DNA of 64,000 nt, from positions 248,001-312,000 of the forward strand of contig NZ_JAAVIY010000003.1 in assembly GCF_014748335.1 (NCBI RefSeq), in the 5' to 3' direction. Below, one piece after another: positions 26,301-33,788 of this stretch (the stretch's first letter is position 1; the number at the start of each line of letters is the position of its first letter). The translations under genes and the position numbers were made by a program. This DNA is from Flavobacterium selenitireducens. GTDB taxonomy: Bacteria; Bacteroidota; Bacteroidia; Flavobacteriales; Flavobacteriaceae. Under the pieces are notes generated by a model. It searched no databases, was not told where the DNA came from, and saw nothing but the letters and a program-made list of their open reading frames with translations.

Positions 26301-26784
26301 GTAAGTCGAGCGACGAATTCGTCACGGCGTTCTGATTGTTGCCGACGGTAATCCCGCGTGTGATTGAGCCCGTCGTGTTCAGTCCCTCAAACGGCACAAA
26401 AGCTTTTCGTGTAGATTTATCGACTTTGTAGAGGTTTCCTGCCTCGTTCGACACGATGCGATCCTTGTCGTAAATACTGTATTCTTTTGTCAGGTAATTC
26501 GGCAGTTTAAGGAACCGAACATTGACCGTGTCGTTGGCGAAAGGAGAATCGGCGTCGAAAACCAATAGCGATTTTGCGAAGTCGACTTTGTAGAATGCCG
26601 TGTCAATCGGTTGGTCGAGGCGATCTGTAAGCTTGAAGAATTCCGGATTGATGCTGACGCTGTCAAGTTTTATGCTGTCTTTGGCAACAAAAAATTTGCG
26701 GTTTTGGTAAGGCGTGCCCTCTTCCTGCGACCAAAGTGCGCAAGAACAACAAAGCAACAACACCCAAAGCAATTTTCTCAGCAT
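23362..26784 (-). CDS. Very large outer-membrane beta-barrel protein, function unknown
   Basis: The 1140-aa protein has a signal peptide (MLRKLLWVLLLCCSCALWSQ) and is beta-rich throughout, with alternating hydrophobic strands and a C-terminus ending in Phe (QLRAFF), as in outer-membrane barrels. The first ~300 residues contain GSITRGITVGNNQNAV, TGKISDKVSLRASIQDSN and RAGDLFLENRKSRFLNFSK, which resemble segments of the giant Bacteroidetes gliding/secretion protein SprA; the resemblance is from memory of the motif style and is not proof of homology. The protein is about half the length of SprA. No enzymatic motif was seen. It is likely monocistronic; the start is 93 nt from the ORF6N relic. Confidence 0.7.
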   Translation of the reverse strand: MLRKLLWVLLLCCSCALWSQEEGTPYQNRKFFVAKDSIKLDSVSINPEFFKLTDRLDQPIDTAFYKVDFAKSLLVFDADSPFANDTVNVRFLKLPNYLTKEYSIYDKDRIVSNEAGNLYKVDKSTRKAFVPFEGLNTTGSITRGITVGNNQNAVTNSSLDLQITGKISDKVSLRASIQDSNVPLQEGGYSQKLDEFDQIFIELYSDKWNIRAGDLFLENRKSRFLNFSKKVQGISGQVTFGKPESQTTIFASAALVRGQYAKSTFVGQEGNQGPYKLRGPNNELYILVISGSERVYVNGILLRRGENADYVIDYNAGEITFTSLFPITSEMRINIEYQYSDRNYTRFVAYGGALHERKTWSLGGYVYSESDVKNQPLQQNLSEEQAQVLVDAGDNQGLMTSPSAYLDTFSENKILYRKIIVGATEIFEFSNNPDDELYNVRFSLVGNNQGNYILTNSNAVGRIYQYVPPVEGVLQGNYEPIIRLVAPSKIQIVTLMGKVNPSEKTNVDFEVGFSNNDLNLFSDLDDGNNQGVAGRVNGKQRIFTRDKSTVDAFANFQFVQKEFRTIERLFSIEFDRDWNLTNTNNTNGVNDQSYLQSGLEYNHPERGFARYKFEKLDFSGAFSGSRHVVEAQIKLNKFTVRNQGSFLNSQGEYAESRFSRNNLQVKYHFGKNWVGASQRFEDNNERIKSTGQLSPLSQRFSEYGAFIGRGDSTKVFVELGYLGRVNDSLQGGILERVNRSNSFYLRSQLIKNERTNLSVFVNYRRLQFEDDALGSEPSLNSRFLYSDRYFGQLLALTSAYETSSGTIPQQEFTYIEVEPGQGIYTWNDYNGNGIQELQEFEIAPFPDQAKYVRVFLPNQVFLKTHQNKFSVALTFNPAQWQNKKGFLKFLSLFYDQISYLSERKIKREGDNFDLNPFSWSDENMLGLNSSFRNSLYYNRGKQDHSVTYTTLFGQSKSLLNVGSQENRNFSHQLQYAHLVQKTWLFNMSLQTISTESESENYETKNFEIDGYKIQPKVSYLFNKNASWDIFYERQQKDNQIKAREVLSQDRFGTSFTYASEKKFTANGEFSLYKNAFEGDPLSPVAYTMLEGLQPGQNLTWRLLLQKNLTQYLDVNVNYQGRKSETSKSIHTGSVQLRAFF

Positions 26785-26876
26785 AGCAGTAATAACGCCT
26801 TAAGGTCAAAAGTAGTGTATTCGCACGAAGTTCAGGTTTTGAATCCGATGCGTTTGCGGATTGGAGCTTCGACCTT

Positions 26877-27059
26877 TTATGAAAGTTCGTCTATGTACTG
26901 GAAGATGAGTTCGATATTCTGTGATTGAGCATTCACCTTATGTTTTAGTTTTTCGACGCCGTATAGCGAGGCCAAATCGCGGTCGAGCATCACTTTTTGG
27001 TCGCGTATCACTTGAATCTTGACGAGTAGCAGATCCTCTGGGTCATCAGGAACAGACAT
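26877..27059 (-). pseudogene. ORF6N-domain relic with internal deletion
   Basis: A 60-codon frame starts MSVPDDPEDLLLVKIQVIRD, continues QKVMLDRDLASLYGVE, the highly conserved start of ORF6N/KilA-N-type proteins of Bacteroidetes, and jumps straight to KLKHKVNAQSQNIELIFQYI, which matches the usual C-terminal end of full-length members (H-x-(2-4)-I-x-x-IF-x-x-I). The central ~100-150 residues are missing, so this is probably an in-frame deletion remnant. ORF6N proteins are phage- and mobile-element-associated. Whether the remnant is translated is unknown. Confidence 0.7.
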
Positions 27060-27110
27060 AAGGTAAGTTGGAGAAATCGCCGAAAATTAGGAAACCTTTC
27101 TTAAACTATT

Positions 27111-27140
27111 TTACAGTTTTTCTGTAGTTTTTGTTAAACT
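27111..27140 (-). repeat. Half copy of dispersed repeat family 1, inside the end of the aspartate kinase gene
   Basis: TACAG-TTTTT-CTGTA (27112-27126) followed by the plus-strand TTTTTGTTAAA matches the short-palindrome half of the family. On the minus strand it encodes the last residues LTKTTEKL and the stop of the kinase. No long palindrome is present on the downstream side. Confidence 0.7.
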
Positions 27141-28394
27141 GGATTCCAGCGTCACGAGCTGCAACGTTTCGCGGCTGATCTGCTTGACAAGAACGGTTTT
27201 GTCCTTTTCGACCATTTCAGACGATTTTTCATCGAAATGACGAATCGTGTAAAGCGAAACGTTGTCGTTATAAGAAACCTTGAATTTCTTGGAAAGAATA
27301 GATTTGAGGTCGGCAAAGTTCCCGAACTTATCATCGACGCAAACCGAAAAACTGATAGCCGAATTCTGGATCAGTGACACTTTCATCTTGAATTTGTGCA
27401 GCAAGGCGAAAATTTCAGAGATATTCTCCTCCATGATAAAAGAGAAGTCAATTGATGAAAGCGAGATCAGCAACTGGTTTTTCTTTACGATAAAACACGA
27501 TAATTGCGGGTCGAGATCGGCGCCTTTAGACACACTTGTCCCTGCCAGTTCGGGATTCACGAACGATTTGACATATAGCGGAATTTCCTTTCCCTGCAAC
27601 GGCTGAAGCGTCTTTGGATGGATCACCGTCGCGCCGTAAAACGCCAATTCGATCGCTTCGCGGTATGAAATCTGGTGCAACAGCATCGCATTCTCAAAAT
27701 AACGAGGATCGGCATTCATTACGCCGGGAACGTCCTTCCAGATCGTCACGCTTTCGGCATTGAGGCAATAGGCAAAGATCGCAGCCGTATAATCGGAACC
27801 TTCGCGCCCCAGCGTCGTCGTGAACCCGTTTTCGTCGGAACCCAAAAAGCCTTGTGTAATATTGAGTTGTTTGCGCTTTACGTTTTTTGAGATGTTTTTT
27901 TGGGTTTGCTCCCAATCGACATTCGCATCGCGGTATGTGCTGTCGGTCTTGATGAAATTGCGCACGTCGATCCAATTGGTCGGGATCGCCCGGTAATTCA
28001 TGTAATGCGACAGGATCACCGTAGAAATCAGTTCACCATAGCTTACGATCTGGTCGTAGACAAAGTTGTAATTTGGCGATTTGTTGTGGCCCAGGAAGTA
28101 TTCCATGTCGGAAAAATGCCCGCTGACATCGGCAAACACCTTATGGGATTCGTCCTCAAAAAGGTCGAGCAGAATTTCATTGTGGTACTTTTTGACATCC
28201 TGAAGCGATTCCTTGAGCTCTTTCGATTTATCCCTGTAATTTTTTACGACGGTCTCAAGCGCATTCGTCGTTTTGCCCATTGCCGATACTACAAGCAGCA
28301 CATCGTCGTGGCCCGCGATCTGCAAAACATCGTAAACATTGCGGATTCCCGCCGCGTCTTTCACGGAAGCGCCACCGAATTTGAAGATTTTCAT
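27111..28394 (-). CDS. lysC: Aspartate kinase (aspartokinase)
   Basis: The 427-aa protein opens with the amino-acid-kinase signature MKIFKFGGASVKDAAGIRNV and has VVSAMGKTTNAL, the catalytic-core GFLGSDENGFTTTLGREGSDYTAA and a C-terminal pair of ACT regulatory domains (about residues 290-425). It phosphorylates aspartate, the first step toward lysine, threonine, methionine and diaminopimelate. It is monofunctional (no fused homoserine dehydrogenase). The start codon overlaps the stop of the GNAT gene (ATGA, 28391-28394), so both are translated from one mRNA. The last eight codons and the stop lie inside a dispersed repeat, so the C-terminal tail is probably lineage-specific. Confidence 0.93.
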   Translation of the reverse strand: MKIFKFGGASVKDAAGIRNVYDVLQIAGHDDVLLVVSAMGKTTNALETVVKNYRDKSKELKESLQDVKKYHNEILLDLFEDESHKVFADVSGHFSDMEYFLGHNKSPNYNFVYDQIVSYGELISTVILSHYMNYRAIPTNWIDVRNFIKTDSTYRDANVDWEQTQKNISKNVKRKQLNITQGFLGSDENGFTTTLGREGSDYTAAIFAYCLNAESVTIWKDVPGVMNADPRYFENAMLLHQISYREAIELAFYGATVIHPKTLQPLQGKEIPLYVKSFVNPELAGTSVSKGADLDPQLSCFIVKKNQLLISLSSIDFSFIMEENISEIFALLHKFKMKVSLIQNSAISFSVCVDDKFGNFADLKSILSKKFKVSYNDNVSLYTIRHFDEKSSEMVEKDKTVLVKQISRETLQLVTLESSLTKTTEKL

Positions 28395-28885
28395 ATCTGT
28401 CGTAAGTCTTGAGGTCGTAAAGTAATAAAGGCGTCGATGCCGGCTTCATCCATGTGGACGACACGCCAGTCAGGCAAGATTCTCGCACCCGATTTTTCAT
28501 AAAACGTTACCGCCGGTTCGTTCCAGTCGAGCACGTTCCATTCGATGCGCCTCACATTGTCCAATTTGCCCTGTTCGATAATTTTTAAGTACAAAGCAGA
28601 TCCAACGCCGGTGCCCCGGGCTTGTTCGGTTACGATGAGGTCTTCAAGGTGGATCGTCCGTCCTTTCCATGTGGAATAGCGGTAATAATAGAGCGCCATT
28701 CCGACGATTTTGCCTTCCTGTTCGGCAATGAAGGTGTGAAACAGCGGGTCATCCCCGAACCCGTCGCGTTCCAAATCGGCAACGGTGACAACAACCGCCT
28801 TTGGCTCGCGCTCGAAAATGGCCAGTTCGGTAATCAGACGCAATACGTCCGGCATGTCTTGTTTGGTTCCGGGGCGAATAGTCAT
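28391..28885 (-). CDS. GNAT-family N-acetyltransferase
   Basis: The 164-aa protein has a full GNAT fold: MTIRPGTKQDMPDVLRLITE at the start, FIAEQEGKIVGMALYYYRYS, the acetyl-CoA pyrophosphate loop in LIVTEQARGTGVGSALYLKI (Q/RxxGxG/A type) and WNVLDWNEPAVTFYEKSGA near the end. The wording of the last block resembles the diamine/polyamine N-acetyltransferase (SAT-like) group, so a small amine substrate is plausible. It overlaps the aspartate kinase start by 4 nt. Confidence 0.9.
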   Translation of the reverse strand: MTIRPGTKQDMPDVLRLITELAIFEREPKAVVVTVADLERDGFGDDPLFHTFIAEQEGKIVGMALYYYRYSTWKGRTIHLEDLIVTEQARGTGVGSALYLKIIEQGKLDNVRRIEWNVLDWNEPAVTFYEKSGARILPDWRVVHMDEAGIDAFITLRPQDLRQI

Positions 28886-28950
28886 GGTGTCGTGTTGGTT
28901 GGCAAATATACGAATGCGGCGGTTTTCGGTGAGACGGTAAAAATCGGAAT

Positions 28951-28975
28951 TAACAAAAATGGCAGAAAATCTGTA
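28951..28975 (-). repeat. Solo half copy of dispersed repeat family 1
   Basis: TAACAAAAATGGCAGAAAAT followed by CTGTA contains the TAACAAAA box and the CAGA-AAA-TCTG short palindrome in the same order as copies C, D and F. No long palindrome follows within 60 nt. It sits in the divergent gap between the GNAT and ELWxxDGT genes. Confidence 0.75.
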
Positions 28976-29122
28976 ACCGGTATTCGAAAGTCGATAGTAA
29001 ATTTGTTTTTCGACACCGACACGAACCGTAATCCTATCGGTAAATTATTGGTTTCGTGCTGGTTGCAAATTAAAACGGTAAACGAACTTCAACACTATAC
29101 GATAACCTTAAACACATAACAA

Positions 29123-30709
29123 ATGAAGCAATTATTTACTTTTGGCGTGCTGTTTTTCCTCTCATTTGCGTTTTCTCAATCGATCGATCTCGTCAAAGAC
29201 ATTTTTCCCGGCGCGGAGGGATCGGGAATCATGCAACCCGTCGTATTTAACGGCAAACTTTATTTTTATGCGGACGACGGCGTTCACGGAGGCGAACTTT
29301 GGTCTTCTGACGGTACAGAAACCGGAACACAACTGGTAAAAGACATCAATCCAGAAGGCAACAGCGAAGTCGGGGAAATTACCGTGTTGAACGGCAGAAT
29401 TGTTTTCTTGGCGGCCGATGCCAATGGCTATGAATTATGGAGCTCCGACGGGACAGCGGCCGGGACGTCGATGGTCATGGACATTCAACCTGGTTCGGCT
29501 GGTTCCATTCCATCCGGGTTTACCGTAATCGGCAACCAGGCATTTTTTCAGGCGATCGATGGCCCCGGCGGCTACGAACTTTGGGCCACCGACGGCACGG
29601 CAAATGGCACGTTCATGGTAAAAAACATTAATCCGTCGGGCGATTCGTACCCGTCTCAGTTAACGGCTTACGACGGTAAGCTTATATTTTCGGCTTACAC
29701 TTTTGAAACGGGAAATGAGCTTTGGATAAGCGATGGAACGGAAGCAGGGACGATGCTGCTCAAAGATATTTTTGCTGACGGGAATGGCGATCCGAGGCTT
29801 TTTCACGAATTCAACGGATTGCTTTTTTTCCGTGCCGATGATGAAAACGGAGACGAACTTTGGGTCACCGACGGTACCTCGAATGGTACGTACAGGGTCA
29901 AGGACATCAATCCTGCTCAAGGCGATGGGTCGAGCATAGGCGAGTTTACCGAAGCGAACGGGCAATTGTTCTTCCGGGCGCGAACGGCAACTGAAGGGTT
30001 CGAGCTCTGGAAAACAGACGGAACGGCAGAAGGAACCGTTATGGTGAAGGACATTTGGCCCGGCGGCGACTCTTTTCCGGGCGAATTGACTGCGTATGAA
30101 GGGAAATTGTATTTTCAGGCTACCGATGGCAGCGCAGCCAATACAGAGCTTTGGGTTTCCGATGAAACTTCGTCAGAAACTTTCATGCTCAAGGACATTC
30201 ATCCCACGAATTATTCCGCTCCGAATGAATTCATCGTCTTTAACGGGTTGCTATATTTCGTGGCCGAGGACGGCACCAACGGACGGGAATTCTGGGTCAC
30301 GGACGGCACGGTCGCGGGAACCCAAAAACTGCTTTCCGATGTAGAAGGTGTAAGCCCGATGTACTTTATTCCCTTTTATGTCATCTACGTCAATCGCTTA
30401 TACTTCAAGGCCGAATATGGAAACACCGGCGCGGAACTTCACAAATTCACGCCGGCGAATTTAGCGTCGGCAGGTGTGCGAAAAGACAATTTTAGGGTGT
30501 ATCCGAATCCTGCAAGTACGATTGTCAGTGTTGACGCAGCATCGGGCAACAGCGTTAAGGAAATAGTCGTTTTTGCGACGACAGGACAGGAAATAGCGCG
30601 ATCTGATTCCGGTAAAATCGACGTTTTAGGTTTATCGGCAGGACTTTACCTGATGCGGGTTACCGGCTTCGACGGGACGTCTTCGGTTTTTAAAGTCAAC
30701 AAAATATAG
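29123..30709 (+). CDS. ELWxxDGT-repeat surface protein with T9SS sorting domain
   Basis: The 528-aa protein has a signal peptide (MKQLFTFGVLFFLSFAFS, then QSID). About residues 20-420 comprise eight or so ~48-residue repeats, each with the core ELW(S/A/V/I)(S/T)DGT...GT and a K(D/N)I(N/H/W)P(S/G/T) turn, which should form beta-propeller blades. The final ~75 residues (VYPNPASTIVSV ... VLGLSAGLYLMRV ... FKVNKI) are a type A T9SS sorting domain. Such proteins are exported to the cell surface; binding partners are unknown. The stop codon TAG sits inside a string (ATATAGCGAGCAGCCTG) that resembles part of the variable-hairpin repeat family. Confidence 0.9.
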   Translation: MKQLFTFGVLFFLSFAFSQSIDLVKDIFPGAEGSGIMQPVVFNGKLYFYADDGVHGGELWSSDGTETGTQLVKDINPEGNSEVGEITVLNGRIVFLAADANGYELWSSDGTAAGTSMVMDIQPGSAGSIPSGFTVIGNQAFFQAIDGPGGYELWATDGTANGTFMVKNINPSGDSYPSQLTAYDGKLIFSAYTFETGNELWISDGTEAGTMLLKDIFADGNGDPRLFHEFNGLLFFRADDENGDELWVTDGTSNGTYRVKDINPAQGDGSSIGEFTEANGQLFFRARTATEGFELWKTDGTAEGTVMVKDIWPGGDSFPGELTAYEGKLYFQATDGSAANTELWVSDETSSETFMLKDIHPTNYSAPNEFIVFNGLLYFVAEDGTNGREFWVTDGTVAGTQKLLSDVEGVSPMYFIPFYVIYVNRLYFKAEYGNTGAELHKFTPANLASAGVRKDNFRVYPNPASTIVSVDAASGNSVKEIVVFATTGQEIARSDSGKIDVLGLSAGLYLMRVTGFDGTSSVFKVNKI

Positions 30710-30720
30710 CGAGCAGCCTG

Positions 30721-30749
30721 GGAAAGGTCGCTGTGAAGGCGGCCTTTCC
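30721..30749. terminator. Hairpin after the ELWxxDGT gene
   Basis: GGAAAGG at 30721-30727 pairs with CCTTTCC at 30743-30749, with an inner CGC/GCG helix. There is no following T-run, so termination strength is uncertain; it lies 12 nt after the stop codon. Confidence 0.55.
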
Positions 30750-30776
30750 TGATGTATCGAAAAAAACACGAACAAG

Positions 30777-30825
30777 TTTGGCGTCTTAAGAGTTATATCG
30801 TAATATTGCAATATAAAGATATAAC
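30777..30825 (+). promoter_or_regulatory. ars promoter with overlapping ArsR operator
   Basis: TTTG at 30777-30780, a 20-nt spacer and TAATATTG at 30801-30808 form a Bacteroidetes-type promoter. A 34-bp palindrome at 30792-30825 overlaps the -7 box: outer arms GTTATATC/GATATAAC and a perfect 12-bp centre ATATTGCAATAT, separated by two 3-nt mismatched steps. The arrangement matches a repressor operator for the adjacent ArsR, whose ATG begins 2 nt later. Confidence 0.85.
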
Positions 30826-30826
30826 G

Positions 30827-31159
30827 ATGGGCGTTACGAAGACCGAGCATTTTACCGAAAACCAAAATCAGATCGCGATCATGATGAAAGCCCTTGGGCA
30901 TCCCGCCCGCATTGCCATCATGGAGTTTTTGATGAAATCGGACAGTTGCATCTGCGGTGATATCGTAGCGGAATTGCCGCTCGCACAGCCAACGGTTTCC
31001 CAACATCTAAAGGAGTTAAAGAATGCCGGACTCATAAAAGGGAATGTCGAGGGCACCGCCGTCTGTTATTGTATAGACGAAAACGCGTTGGAAGTGCTCC
31101 AGCTTTATTTTGCCGGAATGTCATCGAATCTTGAAAAACAGCGAAACAAATGTTGCTAA
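30827..31159 (+). CDS. arsR: ArsR-family metalloid-responsive repressor
   Basis: The start at 30827 (MGVTKTEHFTENQ) follows the operator directly; an upstream ATG at 30752 would read through the promoter. The 110-aa winged-helix protein has ALGHPARIAIMEFLMKSDSC, an As(III)-type Cys pair C41-x-C43 in the helix before the recognition helix QPTVSQHLKELKNAGLI, and a C-terminal CC. It should repress its own operon and release DNA on binding arsenite or antimonite. It is the first gene of arsR-DUF6428-small membrane protein-arsC. Confidence 0.92.
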   Translation: MGVTKTEHFTENQNQIAIMMKALGHPARIAIMEFLMKSDSCICGDIVAELPLAQPTVSQHLKELKNAGLIKGNVEGTAVCYCIDENALEVLQLYFAGMSSNLEKQRNKCC

Positions 31160-31169
31160 ATCCAATATC

Positions 31170-31622
31170 ATGAAGTTATCCGAGGTAAAAACAGCGTTGG
31201 GCGATCTGGAGAATATCGTTTTCAAACTCGAAGACGGCTCTTTCGTTCCCGAGCATTTCCATGTGACAGAAGTGGGAATCGTCACCAAGCATTTCATCGA
31301 TTGCGGCGGCCAGGTCCGCAACGAAAAGGTCGCCAATTTCCAACTTTGGGACGCGAACGATCACGAACATCGGCTAAAGCCGGGCAAACTGCGTAACATC
31401 ATTTCGCTGTCTGAGCGAATTCTGGGCATGCCTGATCTCGAAGTGGAGGTCGAGTATCAGTCGGAAACGATAGGAAGATACGATTTGGATTTTGACGGAA
31501 GCGACTTTGTGTTGCGCTCCAAGAAGACGGCATGCCTGGCAGAGGAAAATTGCGGCGTTTCCGATAACGGGTCGGTCGATAAAATACAAAGCTGTTGTGC
31601 GCCCGATGGAAACTGCTGCTAA
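31170..31622 (+). CDS. DUF6428 protein with Cys-rich tail, in arsenic operon
   Basis: The start at 31170 (MKLSEVKTALGDLENIVFKL) lies 10 nt after arsR; an earlier ATG at 31110 is inside arsR. The 150-aa protein has the DUF6428 pattern: EDGSFVPEHFHVTEVG (His-x-His near the front), then KHFIDCGG and FQLWDANDHEHRLKPGKL. The last 35 residues are cysteine-rich, with CLAEENCG and a terminal SCCAPDGNCC, which could bind arsenite or a transition metal. DUF6428 genes are found with arsenic genes in Bacteroidetes; the biochemical role is not established. It overlaps the next small gene by 17 nt. Confidence 0.82.
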   Translation: MKLSEVKTALGDLENIVFKLEDGSFVPEHFHVTEVGIVTKHFIDCGGQVRNEKVANFQLWDANDHEHRLKPGKLRNIISLSERILGMPDLEVEVEYQSETIGRYDLDFDGSDFVLRSKKTACLAEENCGVSDNGSVDKIQSCCAPDGNCC

Positions 31623-31746
31623 AATAAGTTTTTGGCGCAAGTACAAAAAGCCAGTCGTAATCACGACGTCGGTCGTCGTACTTCAATTGATCTTCGGTTG
31701 GGATCCGAAATTCTGCATCATCAATTTAATTTGGTTACTTGTATGA
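31606..31746 (+). CDS. 46-aa single-pass membrane protein in arsenic operon
   Basis: An ATG at 31606 inside the end of the DUF6428 gene opens a 46-codon frame: a basic segment (SFWRKYKKP) followed by a hydrophobic helix (VVITTSVVVLQLIFGW) and a second hydrophobic stretch (CIINLIWLLV). Its stop overlaps the arsC start as ATGA (31743-31746), and its start overlaps the previous gene, which is strong evidence for coupled translation. No family was recognised. It could be a membrane tether or regulator for the reductase; this is inference. Confidence 0.65.
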   Translation: METAAKISFWRKYKKPVVITTSVVVLQLIFGWDPKFCIINLIWLLV

Positions 31747-32159
31747 AAAAAATATTGGTGCTGTGCACGGGAAACAGTTGCCGTAGCCAAATCGCCGAAG
31801 GTTATCTACGTTTTTTTGCCAATGGGAAAGCGCACATTTTCAGCGCCGGTATCGAAACCCACGGCGTGAATCCGAAGGCGGTCGAAATCATGAAACGGGA
31901 TGGAATCGATATTTCAAGCCATACGTCGAACAATATCGATGAGTATAGCGACATTGCGTTCGATTACGTGGTCACGGTTTGCGACAATGCCAACAAAAAC
32001 TGCCCTTTTTTTCCCGGCAACGCCCAACGCTTCCATCGGAATTTCCCCGATCCGGCGAAAGCCAAAGGTTCAGACGAGGAAATAATGGCCGAATTCGAAA
32101 GTGTCCGCGACAGTATCAAAGCGTTTTCACGCGAATTCATCGAAGACCATGTGGCGTAA
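31743..32159 (+). CDS. arsC: Arsenate reductase, thioredoxin-coupled LMW-phosphatase type
   Basis: The 138-aa protein has the phosphatase loop C8-TGNSC-R14 (CX5R) at its N-terminus and a second cysteine pair C80 and C87 in VCDNANKNC. The C80-x6-C87 spacing is that of the pI258-type reductase, which reduces arsenate to arsenite through a three-cysteine cascade recharged by thioredoxin. FPDPAKAKG carries the family's catalytic Asp region. The ATG overlaps the stop of the small membrane gene. Arsenite normally needs an export pump (ACR3/ArsB), and none follows here: the next gene is fructose-bisphosphatase. Confidence 0.92.
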   Translation: MKKILVLCTGNSCRSQIAEGYLRFFANGKAHIFSAGIETHGVNPKAVEIMKRDGIDISSHTSNNIDEYSDIAFDYVVTVCDNANKNCPFFPGNAQRFHRNFPDPAKAKGSDEEIMAEFESVRDSIKAFSREFIEDHVA

Positions 32160-32243
32160 TCGCATCTGACAAAAAGAATCGCAATTATTGGTTTGAAATC
32201 GTCTGTCAAAAAACGATATTTGCACCACTATATCGATTTCGGA

Positions 32244-33260
32244 ATGGAAGAACGCAACAAAACCCTCGGTGAGTTCATCATCGAAAAACAGGAGGAATTC
32301 AGGTATTCAACCGGAGAATTGTCCCGCATCATCAACTCGATCAGACTAGCGGCGAAAGTCGTCAACTACAAAGTGAACAAAGCCGGGCTCGTCGACATTG
32401 TCGGTGCGGCGGGCGAAGTCAACATCCAAGGTGAAGACCAGCAAAAGCTCGACGTTTACGCTAACGAGGTTTTTATACAGACATTGATCAACCGCGAAAT
32501 CGTATGTGGAATCGCATCCGAAGAAAGCGACGATTTCATCACGGTTTGTGGTTCCGATAATTCCCATAGCAACAAATATGTCGTTTTGATGGATCCGCTT
32601 GACGGTTCGTCGAATATCGACGTGAACGTTTCCGTAGGGACGATTTTTTCGGTATTCCGACGCGTCACACCCGTAGGCACGCCAGTCACGCTCGAGGATT
32701 TTTTGCAACCGGGCACCCAGCAAGTCGCCGCCGGCTATGTGATTTACGGCACTTCGACAATGCTGGTTTACACTACAGGTCACGGCGTCAACGGTTTTAC
32801 GCTAAACCCGGCCATCGGTACGTTTTACCTCTCGCATCCAAACATGAAATTCAAGGAAGACGGTACGATTTATTCGATAAACGAAGGTAACTACGTCCAT
32901 TTTCCGCAAGGCGTCAAAGATTACATCAAATATTGCCAAATGGAAGAAGGCAACCGGCCGTATACGTCGCGATACATCGGAAGTTTGGTTTCGGACATTC
33001 ACCGCAACATGATCAAAGGCGGAATCTACATTTATCCGACAAGCGCGAAAGCCCCGAACGGGAAACTGCGCCTGATGTACGAATGCAACCCGATGGCGTT
33101 TCTCACCGAACAAGCCGGTGGGCGCGCGTCTGACGGTTTCAAACGCATCATGGAACTTAAACCGACCGAATTACACCAACGCGTCCCGTTCTTTTGCGGA
33201 AGCAGGAAAATGGTGGAAAAAGCGGAGGAGTTTATGAGGAGCGCAGAAGGCCTGAAGTAA
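32244..33260 (+). CDS. fbp: Fructose-1,6-bisphosphatase, class I
   Basis: The start at 32244 ([19 protein letters not shown]) gives 338 aa, the usual class I length; an upstream ATG at 32193 is less likely. Key motifs are [11 protein letters not shown], the metal-binding [20 protein letters not shown] and the C-terminal [18 protein letters not shown]. It hydrolyses fructose 1,6-bisphosphate in gluconeogenesis. It begins 84 nt after arsC and ends at a bidirectional terminator shared with the convergent TerB-like gene. In related genomes fbp is commonly next to the GNAT and aspartate kinase genes; here ~3.3 kb with the ELWxxDGT and ars genes lies between. Confidence 0.95.
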   Translation: MEERNKTLGEFIIEKQEEFRYSTGELSRIINSIRLAAKVVNYKVNKAGLVDIVGAAGEVNIQGEDQQKLDVYANEVFIQTLINREIVCGIASEESDDFITVCGSDNSHSNKYVVLMDPLDGSSNIDVNVSVGTIFSVFRRVTPVGTPVTLEDFLQPGTQQVAAGYVIYGTSTMLVYTTGHGVNGFTLNPAIGTFYLSHPNMKFKEDGTIYSINEGNYVHFPQGVKDYIKYCQMEEGNRPYTSRYIGSLVSDIHRNMIKGGIYIYPTSAKAPNGKLRLMYECNPMAFLTEQAGGRASDGFKRIMELKPTELHQRVPFFCGSRKMVEKAEEFMRSAEGLK

Positions 33261-33303
33261 AAAACGGAAATTGAAGGCGAGTGCCTTGGTGAAGTTAGAA
33301 CAT

Positions 33304-33335
33304 AAAAAAGTCGGATTGATTTGATCCGACTTTTT
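33304..33335. terminator. Bidirectional terminator between fbp and the TerB-like gene
   Basis: AAAAAAGTCGGAT, a 7-nt loop and ATCCGACTTTTT (stem 33310-33316 with 33324-33330) lie between the convergent stops. Confidence 0.85.
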
Positions 33336-33356
33336 CGTATTGCTGAAATCCAGCGT

Positions 33357-33788
33357 TTATTTGTTCATGTGCGTCATTTCGTAGACAAACGTGTCCGAAT
33401 CGACATTCATTACCAAAAGCGACAACGCTTTGTCTACGATATAGTTTACGTTGCCCGGCGTAAAGCCCAGAGCAAGCGAAAAGCGCGTAAGGATGTCTTT
33501 TTGTTTCGGGCCCAGGACGTGATCGGCATAGACCATGCGCGACAAATCGTAGAGGCGCTCAAGACGCTGCGTGTGCAGGTAAGGCGGGTTGATAGGGTAT
33601 TTTCGTGGGTTTTCAAGGATTTCGGCATATTCCTCTTCGGAAATTTCAAGCTGTCGTGCGAGCTTGTCCAAAAAGAGGCGCTCTTCATCGCTGAGATGGC
33701 CGTTTTCTAAGGCGACGCGTACGATAGAGGCAAAATGGCCCTTGTTCCTGTCCTTGAAACCGCTGTCGAATAAATCGGAGAATGACAT
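33357..33788 (-). CDS. TerB-family (tellurite-resistance-like) protein
   Basis: The 143-aa, mostly helical protein shows the TerB-like pattern: FASIVRVALENGHLSDEERL, then LARQLEISEEEY, with the acidic EExx positions that bind a metal in TerB. A similar helix follows in the C-terminal half. No other ter gene is nearby, so a general stress role is as likely as tellurite resistance. A TATATTTG -7-like element sits at 33811-33818. Confidence 0.75.
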   Translation of the reverse strand: MSFSDLFDSGFKDRNKGHFASIVRVALENGHLSDEERLFLDKLARQLEISEEEYAEILENPRKYPINPPYLHTQRLERLYDLSRMVYADHVLGPKQKDILTRFSLALGFTPGNVNYIVDKALSLLVMNVDSDTFVYEMTHMNK

